The position numbers were made by a program, and so were the translations under genes. Below the pieces are notes generated by a model, which worked only from the letters and a program-made list of their open reading frames with translations, ran no database searches and was not told where the DNA came from. Of a stretch of 64,000 bases of DNA, positions 8,357-17,554 are shown piece by piece. Numbering within the stretch: the stretch's first letter is position 1; each line of letters starts with the position of its first letter. This stretch comes from Polynucleobacter necessarius. GTDB taxonomy: Bacteria > Pseudomonadota > Gammaproteobacteria > Burkholderiales > Burkholderiaceae. The stretch is from NCBI RefSeq assembly GCF_900096765.1, contig NZ_LT615228.1:316669-380668 (forward strand), read 5' to 3'.

Positions 8357-8920
8357 GTGAGTAAGCATTATTTCCCTTCACTAGCTGCGCTCGGTAATCA
8401 ACTTGCTTTAATTGCGGTTATTGGCACTTTGTCTTATGCATTTGTGGATCAGCTCTATTTTGGTGAGCTGCCTTGTCCCCTTTGCTTGATGCAACGGGTG
8501 GGTTTTGTCATTATTGGTTTCGCCCTCGTTCTCAATATCCGTTTTGGGGCTCATTCCGCTCACTATGGTTGGGGCATTCTCGGCGGCCTAGTCGGTATGA
8601 CGGTTTCTCTGCGCCAAGTACTGTTACACATTCTGCTGGGCGATAAAGGCTTTGGCGCAACTTTCTTAGAGCTTCATTTTTATACCTGGGCATTTGTTGG
8701 GTATATGGGTCTACTGGCAGGGCAGGCTATTTTATTGATGCTGCCTAATCGTGAAGTGCGCTCACGCTCTTGGTTTGCTAATGCCTTAATCCTAATTTTT
8801 ATTTTGATCGTCCTTGCTAATCTGATTTCGACTCTGCTTGAGTGCGGTGTTGGTCCTTGCGCTGACGATCCCGTGAAGTATGACGGATGGCTTTGGTTGC
8901 GCGCTCGACTTGGATTTTAA
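8357..8920 (+). CDS. dsbB: DsbB-family disulfide bond formation protein (variant with C-terminal Cys pair)
   Basis: A 187-residue inner-membrane protein starting at GTG 8357. The first Cys pair, C40-P-L-C43, sits in the first periplasmic loop as in DsbB, which passes electrons from DsbA to quinone. The second pair is unusual: instead of two cysteines about 25 residues apart in the second periplasmic loop, the only others are in ECGVGPCADDP (C163, C168) near the C-terminus after the last helix. Four to five hydrophobic helices are visible. It is paired with the DUF5993-like gene. It probably represents a DsbB/DsbI subfamily with its own partner rather than the housekeeping DsbB. Confidence 0.8.
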   Translation: MSKHYFPSLAALGNQLALIAVIGTLSYAFVDQLYFGELPCPLCLMQRVGFVIIGFALVLNIRFGAHSAHYGWGILGGLVGMTVSLRQVLLHILLGDKGFGATFLELHFYTWAFVGYMGLLAGQAILLMLPNREVRSRSWFANALILIFILIVLANLISTLLECGVGPCADDPVKYDGWLWLRARLGF

Positions 8921-8956
8921 GACTGTTCATCCGACCCAGTTTTGGGTAGACACATA

Positions 8957-9961
8957 ATGTTTTTATCTCGCCTGGCCAAGGCTCTTGGCCTTTTTCTGTT
9001 TTTATGTTTCTGGGTAACGATTACTCATGCGCAAACGAGCGCTCCTACAAGTCCAAAGAATGTTTGGCCTAAACAAACCATTCGCATCGTTGTGAGCTTT
9101 ACTCCTGGGGGTGCGCCAGATATCTTGGCGCGCGTTTTGGCAGAAAGTTGGCAGAAAAATTTAGGCGTTCCAGTCGTAGTAGAAAATCGGCCAGGTTATG
9201 GTGGCAATATTGGTGCTGACCTAGTGGCTAAGAGTGATCCTGATGGTTATACCTTGCTAATTGGTACAGTTGGTATTCATGCAATTAATGGCGCCTTGTA
9301 TGAAAAGATGTCTTTTGATCCTGTAAAGGATTTCACGCCAATTAGTTTTTTAGCCAGCACGCCCAATGTGCTGATCGTGAATAAGAAATTGGGCGTAAAT
9401 AATTTGCACGAATTAATTGAGTTAGCAAAGTCCAAGCCCAATGAATTAACCTTTGGATCCTCGGGTGTTGGCACTTCTTTGCATATGTCAGGTGAGCTCT
9501 TTAAAGAAATGGCTGGTATTCAGATTCGACACATTCCCTATAAAGGGCGCGCACAATCTTTGCCAGATTTAGTCAGCGGTCGGATTTCGATGCTATTTGA
9601 TAACTTGTCATCTTCACTACCCCTAATCAAAGCAGGGGAGGTGCAGGCATTGGGTGTGACAACATTAAAGCGCTCCCATGCTGCACCTGATATTCCCACC
9701 TTTGCTGAGCAAGGACTTTCTGGTTTTGAGGCAGTGTCTTGGTTTTCTTTGATGGGGCCTGCACATTTGCCCCCCACCATTCAGAAGCACCTTAACCAGC
9801 TAACACGCAGAACATTCAATGACCCAGAGATCAGGGCTCGTCTATTGGCGGGCGGCTTAGAGCCCGCTCCTGGGAGTCCAGCAGATCTCTCTAAGTTGAT
9901 TTCCCAAGAATCCACTAAGTGGAGTCGGGTGGTTCAGCAATCAGGCGCAAAGTTAGAGTAG
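8957..9961 (+). CDS. Bug/TctC-family substrate-binding protein
   Basis: A 334-residue protein from ATG 8957; a TTG five codons upstream is also possible. The signal peptide ends near LCFWVTITHAQT. Family landmarks: WPKQTIRIVVSFTPGGAPD, VVVENRPGYGGNIGADLVA, SSGVGTSLHMSGELFK and IPYKGRAQSLPDLVSG. This copy is most similar in its middle part (HMSGELFKE) to the one at 3444. It is a periplasmic ligand-binding component with no membrane partner nearby. Confidence 0.88.
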   Translation: MFLSRLAKALGLFLFLCFWVTITHAQTSAPTSPKNVWPKQTIRIVVSFTPGGAPDILARVLAESWQKNLGVPVVVENRPGYGGNIGADLVAKSDPDGYTLLIGTVGIHAINGALYEKMSFDPVKDFTPISFLASTPNVLIVNKKLGVNNLHELIELAKSKPNELTFGSSGVGTSLHMSGELFKEMAGIQIRHIPYKGRAQSLPDLVSGRISMLFDNLSSSLPLIKAGEVQALGVTTLKRSHAAPDIPTFAEQGLSGFEAVSWFSLMGPAHLPPTIQKHLNQLTRRTFNDPEIRARLLAGGLEPAPGSPADLSKLISQESTKWSRVVQQSGAKLE

Positions 9962-10022
9962 TAAAGTAGATATAAGTCTGATAATCCTGTCAGCTTTGAT
10001 TCTCAGTAAGCGTTGAATTGGT

Positions 10023-11768
10023 ATGCGCGGCACCCTTTCCAGAAAACGACTTCATTTGCCTAAATTTTTAGCACATCATTTATTTCAATTTAGCCTCTTA
10101 TTGGCTGTTTGCTTTTTAACTGGGTGCGCAACCCAAACCCAGCAATTGAAGATGAATGAAGCTAAAGAGCAGTTTAAAAATGGTGATCTACAAAATACCA
10201 ATGCTGCGATTGCCAGCGCCTTTAAGGATAAGAACACGCTTTACTACCTAGAGATTGGAGAGGTACAGCGTCTGCAGGGGCCTTTACAAATACCAAACAG
10301 TACTGAAAATTTACTATTGGCCGACAGAAATGTAGAGCAGTGGAGTATTGATGTTAGCGACAAAATGAAGCGCTCCTTTTTTAATACCAGCGCTTATGTC
10401 TTATCTGAAGGATTTAGTAGTACCTATGATCCTAAGCCCTACGAGATCAGCTTGCTGAGTCAGACCTTAGCCCTGAACCACATTTCCCAAGGTCATTGGA
10501 ACGATGCAATGGTTGAGGCTAAAAAAATGGCGCAACGTGAAAAAATTATTGAGCAACTGATTGAAACCAAGGTAGCTGCCGTTGCTAAAACTCAGCAAGA
10601 TCAACAAGCTAACTTCAATACACGTGCTGCTACTAGTCATATTGAGGATATCAATGGCTATCCTGTCAATCTGCTGGATGATGAAGAAACTCGCAGTCTC
10701 AAAAATTCATATCAGAACCCCGCTGCATATTACCTATCGGGCTTTATTCATGAATCGCAAGGAGAGGCAAGTTTGGCTGCTCCAGGCTATCGCTTGGCAA
10801 TTGAGTTGTGCCCCCAGGTCAGATTCTTTAAAACAAGCATTGCTAAATTAGATTCCAATATTGCTAATCAAGCGAAGAAAAATTTTGCTGATACCTTGAT
10901 TATTGTAGATACAGGTTATATGCCTAAGATTAGCCCCTACAGAATTAGTCAGTCGATTCCTGTTGGCGCAAGTTCAAGGCTGGTAACCCTGACTTTCCCT
11001 GTTATTGAAAGATCGACCGAGCGCTACACCCCCAGCATGGTTCAGTTGGGTGATAAACCAGCTAATTTAGAGCTGGTCGCTAGCATTGATTCTATGGCCA
11101 GAAGAAATCTCAAAGATGAAATGCCTGGCTATGTATTAAGAGCGACAACGCGTGCCTTGGTATCTTTGGCGGCGCAATATGCAGCTGATCAGGCGGCACA
11201 ACAGGCGGCCAATAAAAATAATCGTAATAATCAAAACAATAATGGCACTGCCGCAATTATTGGTGCCATTGCTTCTATGGTGACAGGCTATGGATTGCAG
11301 GCGATTAATGTGACTGATGTGCGTCATTGGTCGACCTTGCCAGCACAAACCTATATGGCCAGAATGGGCTTACCCATTGGCCCAGTGCAGTTGAGGTATG
11401 TCTTGCCATCGGGAGTTATGCAAACCCAGACAGTCAATCTAGTTGGTGGTTATAACGTCGTGTATATCCGCATGTTCCGCAATCGGGCAACAGTCCTGAC
11501 CTCAAATGATCCATTTGCTCTACCGCAAAAGCACGTAGTCGTTCCGGCGACACTTTCAAACCCGGTATCAGTCTTGCCAGCAGTACATGAAACGCCACAG
11601 TCAGCGCCAACATCAACCCCAACTCCAGCTCCGGCTCCAGTAGTGCCTGCTGAAGATTCGACCTCAAAGCCTACAGGCGGTAGTATGGATAGGGCGAAAG
11701 AAACTTATGATCCGCCAAGCCTAGTGGATAGTATTGAGCAGTTATTTAAACAGAGAGACCTTGTATGA
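10023..11768 (+). CDS. COG3014-type lipoprotein with tetratricopeptide-like N-terminal half
   Basis: A 581-residue lipoprotein. The signal peptide ends at lipobox LTGC (Cys about residue 37). The first half is helical and repeat-like (AKEQFKNGDLQNTNAAIASA; NPAAYYLSGFIHESQGEASLA), consistent with the COG3014 family. Around residues 385-415 there is an Ala/Gln/Asn-rich stretch (QAANKNNRNNQNNNGT), and the tail is Pro-rich (APAPVVPAE). The C-terminal core GLPIGPVQLRYVLPSG is probably a beta-domain. It overlaps the ycfL-like start by four bases (ATGA) and leads a four-gene lipoprotein operon. Likely an envelope assembly protein; exact role unknown. Confidence 0.8.
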   Translation: MRGTLSRKRLHLPKFLAHHLFQFSLLLAVCFLTGCATQTQQLKMNEAKEQFKNGDLQNTNAAIASAFKDKNTLYYLEIGEVQRLQGPLQIPNSTENLLLADRNVEQWSIDVSDKMKRSFFNTSAYVLSEGFSSTYDPKPYEISLLSQTLALNHISQGHWNDAMVEAKKMAQREKIIEQLIETKVAAVAKTQQDQQANFNTRAATSHIEDINGYPVNLLDDEETRSLKNSYQNPAAYYLSGFIHESQGEASLAAPGYRLAIELCPQVRFFKTSIAKLDSNIANQAKKNFADTLIIVDTGYMPKISPYRISQSIPVGASSRLVTLTFPVIERSTERYTPSMVQLGDKPANLELVASIDSMARRNLKDEMPGYVLRATTRALVSLAAQYAADQAAQQAANKNNRNNQNNNGTAAIIGAIASMVTGYGLQAINVTDVRHWSTLPAQTYMARMGLPIGPVQLRYVLPSGVMQTQTVNLVGGYNVVYIRMFRNRATVLTSNDPFALPQKHVVVPATLSNPVSVLPAVHETPQSAPTSTPTPAPAPVVPAEDSTSKPTGGSMDRAKETYDPPSLVDSIEQLFKQRDLV

Positions 11769-12121
11769 ATAAGTATCTTGCAATCATTTTTACCTCATGG
11801 GCGCTATTTGCCTGCAGTTCTACGCCATCGATGAAAGACATGACAGTACGTATGGGTGATACAGACAGCATTCAGATTACCGATATGCGTAGTTTGATGC
11901 GAAATGGGGTATTGACAGCGCAAGTCACGATTCAAAACGACAGCAAATCGAATTTAGTAGCTTATCGCTTCAAATGGATAGGCAAGAATGGCATGACCGT
12001 AACCGATGAAGAGGCATGGAAGCCGGTGACAATAGGCAAGGGTCAATCGACCGTTATTATGGGCATCGCCCCAACACCAGATGCCACAGATTTTCGTTTT
12101 GAATTAAACCAATACAAATAA
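11765..12121 (+). CDS. YcfL-like (DUF1425) lipoprotein
   Basis: A 118-residue lipoprotein with lipobox LFAC (Cys17). The mature domain is a small beta-sandwich-like unit with VTIQNDSKSNLVAYRFKWIGKNG and a C-terminal DATDFRFELNQYK, matching DUF1425/YcfL. In Escherichia coli ycfL lies directly upstream of lpoB, and the same order is seen here. It starts within the stop of the COG3014 gene (ATGA overlap), so translation is coupled. The inferred role is outer-membrane support of peptidoglycan synthesis; not demonstrated. Confidence 0.8.
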   Translation: MNKYLAIIFTSWALFACSSTPSMKDMTVRMGDTDSIQITDMRSLMRNGVLTAQVTIQNDSKSNLVAYRFKWIGKNGMTVTDEEAWKPVTIGKGQSTVIMGIAPTPDATDFRFELNQYK

Positions 12122-12135
12122 TCTAAAGACTGATC

Positions 12136-12726
12136 ATGAAACTACATACCAAAACTATCAACTTAAGTGCTCTCATACTTGCCGCAGCTTTATTGGCAGC
12201 TTGCTCTGGTCCACAGGTGCGATATGGCGACGCTAAAGAGGTTGAAACCATCAATGCTAATTACGGCTCTACCGATCTGCAAATGATTGCAGAGGCAATG
12301 ACAAGATCCTTGCTCCAGTCAAAGGCGATTTCCGGCAGCAAAGATGCCCCGATTGTGACTTTGGCTGATGTCAAGAATAAAACCTCGGAATATATTGATA
12401 CGCGTGTGATCACCGATAAAATTCGCACTCAATTGGTTAAGAGTGGACAGGTGCGTTTTGCAGTAAGCGTATCGGAAATGCAAAATCAAACCGATGAGCT
12501 TAAGCGTCAAAACCAGTCTGGTCTATACAAGAACAGTACGATAGCTAAAACTGGCAATATGCAAGGCGCTCAATACCGTATTGAAGGGTCGATTGCCTCT
12601 ATTGTCAAAACCAATAAAGATGTTAAAGATGTTTATTACGTCTTTAACTTAAATCTCATCAACAATGAATCTGGTTTGCTTGAGTGGGCTGATGAAAAAG
12701 AGATTCGTAAGACGGCCACCCGTTAA
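12136..12726 (+). CDS. lpoB: LpoB-family penicillin-binding protein activator
   Basis: A 196-residue outer-membrane lipoprotein with lipobox LAAC followed by SGPQ. The globular part (STDLQMIAEAMTRSLL, VTLADVKNKTSEYIDTR, GAQYRIEGSIASIVKT, NLINNESGLLEWADEKEIRK) matches LpoB, which crosses the periplasm to stimulate the transpeptidase/transglycosylase PBP1B. The linker after the Cys is very short here (about 15 residues versus a long disordered one in E. coli), as is usual outside Enterobacteria. It follows the YcfL-like gene by 14 bases. Confidence 0.85.
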   Translation: MKLHTKTINLSALILAAALLAACSGPQVRYGDAKEVETINANYGSTDLQMIAEAMTRSLLQSKAISGSKDAPIVTLADVKNKTSEYIDTRVITDKIRTQLVKSGQVRFAVSVSEMQNQTDELKRQNQSGLYKNSTIAKTGNMQGAQYRIEGSIASIVKTNKDVKDVYYVFNLNLINNESGLLEWADEKEIRKTATR

Positions 12727-12759
12727 TAGCTGCTCAAGATGATTAAAGAGGTAAGCTCA

Positions 12760-13788
12760 ATGCGTTTGAATAAATTCATTCTCCTGTGGTGTGTTGGTGC
12801 AAGCTTGCTTGTGCTTTCTGGTTGTGCTTCTAAAGCCCCCTTGGCAAAAGCAGAGCCTGAAGTGGTTGGCCAAGTTCCGGCTGACTCACCCAAAAACCCA
12901 GTCATCAGTGCTGATACCCTCAAGGCAGAATCAAAGTCGATTGCGGTAACCGATATCTACTTTAAGAAAGAGGGTAAAAACCTCACCTATATCGAAGAAA
13001 CCAAGACTACCTCAGATAGCTCTAGTTCATCAGCAAGCTCTCCAAAAATGGTAGAAGTTGCTCAAGACAAAGCAAACGCATCCGCTCTGACTGGTGGCCC
13101 GAATTCTTCTGCGTTTCCAGTGAAATTCACCAACTTAGCCGATCAAAAATCCAATAGCTCTGATGTATCTGCAAATAACGCAGGTAGTGCAAATACGCAA
13201 AATACTCAAACACAGAAAAAATCTGGGTATCAGAGTAGCGTGGAGTATGGCGAGCTACGCTACCTTGCAAATCCAATTCGAGGTCTATTAATCAAGTCTG
13301 GCTATAAGGTAGTGCAAGCTAAATCATCGCTGCCTGCCGCAAATTAGGGTGATGAGTACTTTGATATCGTCAAACGTATTCAGGCGGGTGATTTTGGTGA
13401 TGCCGGTTATGTACTCTATGGCGTTTTGACAGAAATTTCGATCACTGACAATGTAGACGATATTCCTGGAACCAAATCAAGCACTCAACAGATCGCCTTA
13501 GAAGTCACGGTTGACTTTAATCTGGTGGATACGCAAACCAATCAAATCGTTACCTCTTTTGTGGCTTCTGGTGAGGGAAAGGAAGTCAGAATTGATGGCA
13601 AGGACAATGGATTTAAAGCAAGTATGGCTAAGCTGATGAAGTTGGCTGCCAATGATTTGGCCGAAGATGTGCGTAAGAACTTAGCTGCGCAAAACTTTGT
13701 GACCAACCATCCTGGATCAGATGGTGAGAGGCGCAATCTCAAAAGACGTCTCGATGATGATGCCTCTACTCTAAAAGTCTATAAGTAA
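12760..13788 (+). pseudogene. CsgG/LpoB-like lipoprotein interrupted by in-frame TAG
   Basis: From ATG 12760 (GAGGTAA ribosome site) the frame encodes lipobox LSGC, a Ser/Asn/Gln-rich low-complexity linker (TSDSSSSSASSPK) and the start of a globular domain (GELRYLANPIRGLLIKSGYKV). TAG at 13345-13347 then interrupts. The same frame continues immediately as GDEYFDIVKRIQAGDFGDAG, YVLYGVLTEISITDN and TVDFNLVDTQTNQIV to a stop at 13788. That second half has the strand order of CsgG/LpoB-type domains. A CAG-to-TAG change is the simplest explanation. Full length would be 342 residues. It is the last gene of the lipoprotein cluster, 33 bases after lpoB. Confidence 0.75.
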
Positions 13789-13799
13789 AAGTATTCGTT

Positions 13800-15191
13800 T
13801 TATAGCTCTATCGGCGGATGCGTTTTTTCATAGTGCTCCGCCGTTCTTCTAAATAGGTAGAGTAATAAAAGAGCGGCCAATCCAAGGCTAATGCTGTTCC
13901 CAGCCCAAAAGCCATTTGCGCCTTGTAGGAAGGTGGGCACATTCCCAAATACATTGAATCCCATCAAGTAGCCACCGCCAAGACCGACACCCCAAAGAGA
14001 GCCTGCATAGATCACCATAGGCCAAAAAGCGATCCGATACGCTCGCAGGATGAACGCTGCAGTCACTTGGAGTGCATCAAAGACTTGATAAAAAGCGATA
14101 AACAAAAAGAGGGGAATAGAAAATACTTTAACAGTTTGAGGTGGATCGTAAAGGTCGAGAAGTTGAGCTCTAAAAATCCACACTCCTATGCCTATCGTAA
14201 TGCACAGAGTGGTTGTAAAAAAGACAGACGACCAGCCAATCTCTTCTGCGCGCTCTAGTTTGTTGGCGCCAATCGATTGAGAGACTAACGTCATGGTGGC
14301 GATAGACAGTGAGAGCGGAACCATATAAATCACTGTACCCATATTGGCCACAATCTGATGACCGGCTAACGCAGTAGTACCAAGACGCGCAATGAACAAG
14401 GACATGAAAGTGAATGAGGTTACTTCAATCAGATAGCTAAAGCCAATTGGTGTGCCTAGTTTCAGTAGAGTCCAAATACGGTGCCAGTCCGGAAGGCTAA
14501 AGCGTGCAAAGAGATGAAAGGGTTTATAAAAGCGATCAAATAATACAAACCCCAAAGTCATAAGAAGCCATGACCAGTTAATGATGACAGTGGCAACTGC
14601 ACAACCAGGGCCGCCCATACCTTCAATCCCGAAGCCACCATAAATAAAAAGTAAGTTGAGTGGTAATTTGAGTGCTAAGCCAATTAACTGAATCACAGTA
14701 ATCACGGCAGGGCGTGACACTGCATTATGCAGTGCCATTAATACACGCATACCCATGCTGGCAGGCAAGCCTAAGGCCAATATATTGAGATAGAGCTTAG
14801 CCTTGTTCTCAATGTCGTCGCTAACATGAGAAATCGCCAGTAAGTGATCGGCGTTGACCAAAATAAAGCACCCCAAAATGGTTAGGCCAAAAGCTAACCA
14901 AGTGGCTTGCCTGACTTCTTCGCCGATTTCATCGTGACGTTTGGCGCCAAAAAGTTGACCTGCAATAGGAGCGAGTGCTGATACCACGCCAGTTAAGCCA
15001 ACATAGATGCTGATATAGATAGCAGAGGCCATGGCTAGCGCGGCAAGATCATCAGCAGAGTAGCGTGCCGTCATGGCAGTATCTAAAACACCAAATGCAA
15101 TGACAGCTAATTGACCAATTAGCAAAGGGCCGGCTAGTTTGAGTATGGCGGGGACGTTCTCGCGCAAGCGCGATAACTTAAAGTGCAACAC
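13800..15191 (-). CDS. MATE family multidrug/Na+ efflux protein (NorM type)
   Basis: A 463-residue inner-membrane protein with twelve hydrophobic helices in two MatE halves. Landmarks are LAGPLLIGQLAVIAFGVLDTAMTARYSA in helix 1-2, GLTGVVSALAPIAGQLFGAK, and in the second half PIGFSYLIEVTSFTFMSLFIARLGTTALAGHQI. MATE proteins exchange Na+ or H+ for cationic drugs and metabolites. Length and topology are normal. It lies three bases downstream of the membrane glycosyltransferase-like gene on the minus strand, so the pair is probably one transcript. Confidence 0.9.
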   Translation of the reverse strand: MLHFKLSRLRENVPAILKLAGPLLIGQLAVIAFGVLDTAMTARYSADDLAALAMASAIYISIYVGLTGVVSALAPIAGQLFGAKRHDEIGEEVRQATWLAFGLTILGCFILVNADHLLAISHVSDDIENKAKLYLNILALGLPASMGMRVLMALHNAVSRPAVITVIQLIGLALKLPLNLLFIYGGFGIEGMGGPGCAVATVIINWSWLLMTLGFVLFDRFYKPFHLFARFSLPDWHRIWTLLKLGTPIGFSYLIEVTSFTFMSLFIARLGTTALAGHQIVANMGTVIYMVPLSLSIATMTLVSQSIGANKLERAEEIGWSSVFFTTTLCITIGIGVWIFRAQLLDLYDPPQTVKVFSIPLFLFIAFYQVFDALQVTAAFILRAYRIAFWPMVIYAGSLWGVGLGGGYLMGFNVFGNVPTFLQGANGFWAGNSISLGLAALLLLYLFRRTAEHYEKTHPPIEL

Positions 15192-15194
15192 GTA

Positions 15195-16913
15195 TTACTC
15201 CGGAATGACTTCGTAAAGACGCAGGCGTTCATCACGGTCAGCCGCACGACGGTCCTCCCAGAGGAGGTGCAGTTTTTTGTTATTGAGTTGTGCGTATGCC
15301 TTCGCTTCAGATTGATTGTGGGTAATCATCCAGGGGCAATCGGGATCGTCACGTAAGCTCAGCTTCGTGAAGTAATCAAAAGAGGCAAGTTGCGCCGCCC
15401 CAATATTACTAGTATTGATGCAGCCCGCCCTCGGAGGCACCACTTGCGATAAACGCGCAGCTACGTGTCGGTAAGTTTTTGCATAATTAATTGTTGGTAG
15501 CCATAAGGTCATCAACAATACCCACATCAAGGTAGTGCCAGAAGCTGAGATGATCAAGCAACGCCAGATTTCTTTGGGTGCCCGAGAAGTTCTCCAGCGC
15601 ACGATCGCTAGCCATATGCCAGTAATGATGAGTGCCACCACAAATGCGAGAGCATTAAATTGACTTTCAAAGCCGGGAAGAAGGCGTGCAATATTAGCTG
15701 CGGTAGATTCTGGATAACCAGTCACCATGGCTAGCCAAATAATCCAAATCGCTAAGGCAATGAGCGTAAAGCTGAACATCGCGAACCAGTCAATAAAACT
15801 AATCATGCTGCGCTTGAGAATCGGAAGGCTAAAGGCGGCGATGATGGAAAGACTTGGAATCAGAATCATTAGGTCATGTTCATTTGATTCCTGGCGAAAC
15901 AGAAGATAAATGAGGCTACCAATAAAAAGGCTGAGCGGAATACAAAGATGGGGCGCGCGCCATGCACCAGCCTCTTTGTTTCTACCCCAATGCGCAAGAG
16001 AAATCATGGCGAGCGGCCAAACTGGCCATGCATAGGCCCAAAAGTTGACCGTTAAAAAGCCGAGTGATTCGATCGATGGCCTAGCTTGCATTTCGGGGGC
16101 ATCACGCCAACCAGTTTGTGCAATGTGACGCCACTCTGGAGAGAGGTCAAACACATACCAAAGTACTGGCCAAATCGCAAAACCGATTAATCCTAAAACC
16201 GTGCTTGTTAGTGTCCAGCGAAAACGCAATTTTGCATTGCTGGCAAGCACCGCCATGATGGTGGAGGCAACGATAATGAGGCTTAAGGCGAGGTTACTCG
16301 AGAGCGCCACAATCGCAATCCCTAGGCCAGTCCACAAACCACCTTGCCAAGGCTTGTCTAGGCCTCGTACAGTTCCATAAAGCGCGATACTGATGCCCAT
16401 GAGTTGCGCCATCATCGGCGTAGTCTCATGAGCGCGTTGCGCAAGACCGACGCAAGCTAGAAAAATCAGTAAGGCCCCATCTGCCAGTGTCATGCCATAG
16501 CTCTTGAGATCTGGCTGACCACCAACAGCAAGTTTCATTGGCTGTACTTCGCGCCGACGACCTAGTAAGTAGGTGGCGTACCAAATAGCTAATGCAGCTG
16601 CGAAAAAGCAAATGGCTGAATACAAACGAGCCGCATTGGCTGCGCCAATAAAGCGACCAAATAATTCAATGAGAGTGGCGCCCATCCAGTAAGGTAGTGG
16701 CGTACCCAGTGAGATATTGCGTCCATCAAGATGGGGGACGATCCAGTCAATCGAATTACCGCGAAATAAAGTCCACATGCCACCAAAACCAATGGCGTCT
16801 TCATTTTTCCATGGGTCACGAAAAAAGAGACCAGCAAAACCATAAATGAGTGTCAGCGCAAAAATAATAATGCGCGGAATCGATTTAGTGGCAGCGGCGG
16901 TAAGTTTGACCAT
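15195..16913 (-). CDS. ArnT/PMT-like (GT39) membrane glycosyltransferase or related protein
   Basis: A 572-residue polytopic membrane protein with about twelve helices and a periplasmic C-terminal segment (QVVPPRAGCINTSNIGAAQL). The first periplasmic loop contains RDPWKNEDAIGFGGMW, in the position of the catalytic acidic residues of polyprenyl-phosphate-dependent GT-C enzymes such as ArnT. These transfer a sugar from a lipid carrier to lipid A or protein. Substrate is not predictable. The start ATG 16913 follows the rpmE2 terminator, so it probably has its own promoter. Confidence 0.65.
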   Translation of the reverse strand: MVKLTAAATKSIPRIIIFALTLIYGFAGLFFRDPWKNEDAIGFGGMWTLFRGNSIDWIVPHLDGRNISLGTPLPYWMGATLIELFGRFIGAANAARLYSAICFFAAALAIWYATYLLGRRREVQPMKLAVGGQPDLKSYGMTLADGALLIFLACVGLAQRAHETTPMMAQLMGISIALYGTVRGLDKPWQGGLWTGLGIAIVALSSNLALSLIIVASTIMAVLASNAKLRFRWTLTSTVLGLIGFAIWPVLWYVFDLSPEWRHIAQTGWRDAPEMQARPSIESLGFLTVNFWAYAWPVWPLAMISLAHWGRNKEAGAWRAPHLCIPLSLFIGSLIYLLFRQESNEHDLMILIPSLSIIAAFSLPILKRSMISFIDWFAMFSFTLIALAIWIIWLAMVTGYPESTAANIARLLPGFESQFNALAFVVALIITGIWLAIVRWRTSRAPKEIWRCLIISASGTTLMWVLLMTLWLPTINYAKTYRHVAARLSQVVPPRAGCINTSNIGAAQLASFDYFTKLSLRDDPDCPWMITHNQSEAKAYAQLNNKKLHLLWEDRRAADRDERLRLYEVIPE

Positions 16914-16935
16914 GAATTCTATTTAAAAAAACAAT

Positions 16936-16963
16936 CAATAAAAAAGGCAGCTAACGCTGCCTT
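16936..16963 (-). terminator. Rho-independent terminator downstream of rpmE2
   Basis: A perfect 8-bp stem AAGGCAGC/GCTGCCTT with a 4-base loop at 16944-16963, read on the minus strand and followed by a T-rich run (complement of AATAAAAA). It lies about 50 bases after the rpmE2 stop. Confidence 0.8.
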
Positions 16964-17013
16964 GATTATCTCGCAGAGAAGGGTATTGCCACACCCTGCG
17001 AATCAGAAATGAT

Positions 17014-17358
17014 TTACTTCTTCTTAGCTGGCTTTTCGGCAGCTTTAGCTTCTGCAGCTGCCGCTTTTTTCTCGGCAGTTTTTGCAGCGCCATCACCAGT
17101 AGCTTTAGCAACAGCCTTGCTACCGAATTTCTGACGGAATTTCTCAACACGACCAGCGGTATCCATAATTTTTTGGGTGCCAGTGTAGAAAGGATGTGAT
17201 TCAGAAGAAGTCTCGATCTTGGCCAATGGATATTCATTGCCGTCTTCCCACTTAATGGTCTCTTTAGTAGCCATAGTGGAGCGAGTCTTGAAGCTGAAGT
17301 TGTTTGAAACGTCTACGAAGACGATTTCACGATATTCGGGGTGAATGCCAGGTTTCAT
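17014..17358 (-). CDS. rpmE2: 50S ribosomal protein L31 type B
   Basis: A 114-residue protein. The core [26 protein letters not shown] and [11 protein letters not shown] is diagnostic of L31. The zinc-binding cysteines of type A L31 are absent (there is no Cys at all), so this is the zinc-independent type B form. The C-terminus carries a long Ala/Lys-rich tail (about 30 residues, [19 protein letters not shown]), a common extension in Burkholderiales. It lies downstream of rho and is separated from it by tandem terminators. Confidence 0.95.
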   Translation of the reverse strand: MKPGIHPEYREIVFVDVSNNFSFKTRSTMATKETIKWEDGNEYPLAKIETSSESHPFYTGTQKIMDTAGRVEKFRQKFGSKAVAKATGDGAAKTAEKKAAAAEAKAAEKPAKKK

Positions 17359-17497
17359 GTTGAGTCCTATAAGCGGGTAGCCGTTTAAGTTAAATCAGAT
17401 TCTTAACCTAAATACTTTCCCAGGTTTTAAAAGCAGCTACAGAAGTAGCAAAAATGAAATTATGCCATGAAATCAATAACAAAGCGCTCTCTAGAGA

Positions 17498-17524
17498 AGC
17501 AAAAGGGGCAAAAAGCCCCTTTAA
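17498..17524 (-). terminator. Rho-independent terminator downstream of rho (distal)
   Basis: Stem AAAGGGGC/GCCCCTTT at 17502-17522 with a five-base loop; on the minus strand the second arm is followed by T residues. It is the second of two hairpins after rho. Confidence 0.7.
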
Positions 17525-17535
17525 TGTTTAAAAAC

Positions 17536-17550
17536 GACCCCTATGGGGTC
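17536..17550 (-). terminator. Hairpin directly after the rho stop codon
   Basis: A perfect 6-bp stem GACCCC/GGGGTC with a 3-base loop, four bases past the rho stop, followed on the minus strand by GTTTTTAAA. It acts with the hairpin at 17502-17522 as a tandem terminator. Confidence 0.6.
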
Positions 17551-17554
17551 AAAA

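Noticed and set aside
16935..17237. 100-codon frame overlapping rpmE2
   Set aside because: A shifted frame of the Lys/Ala-rich L31 tail; not a gene.
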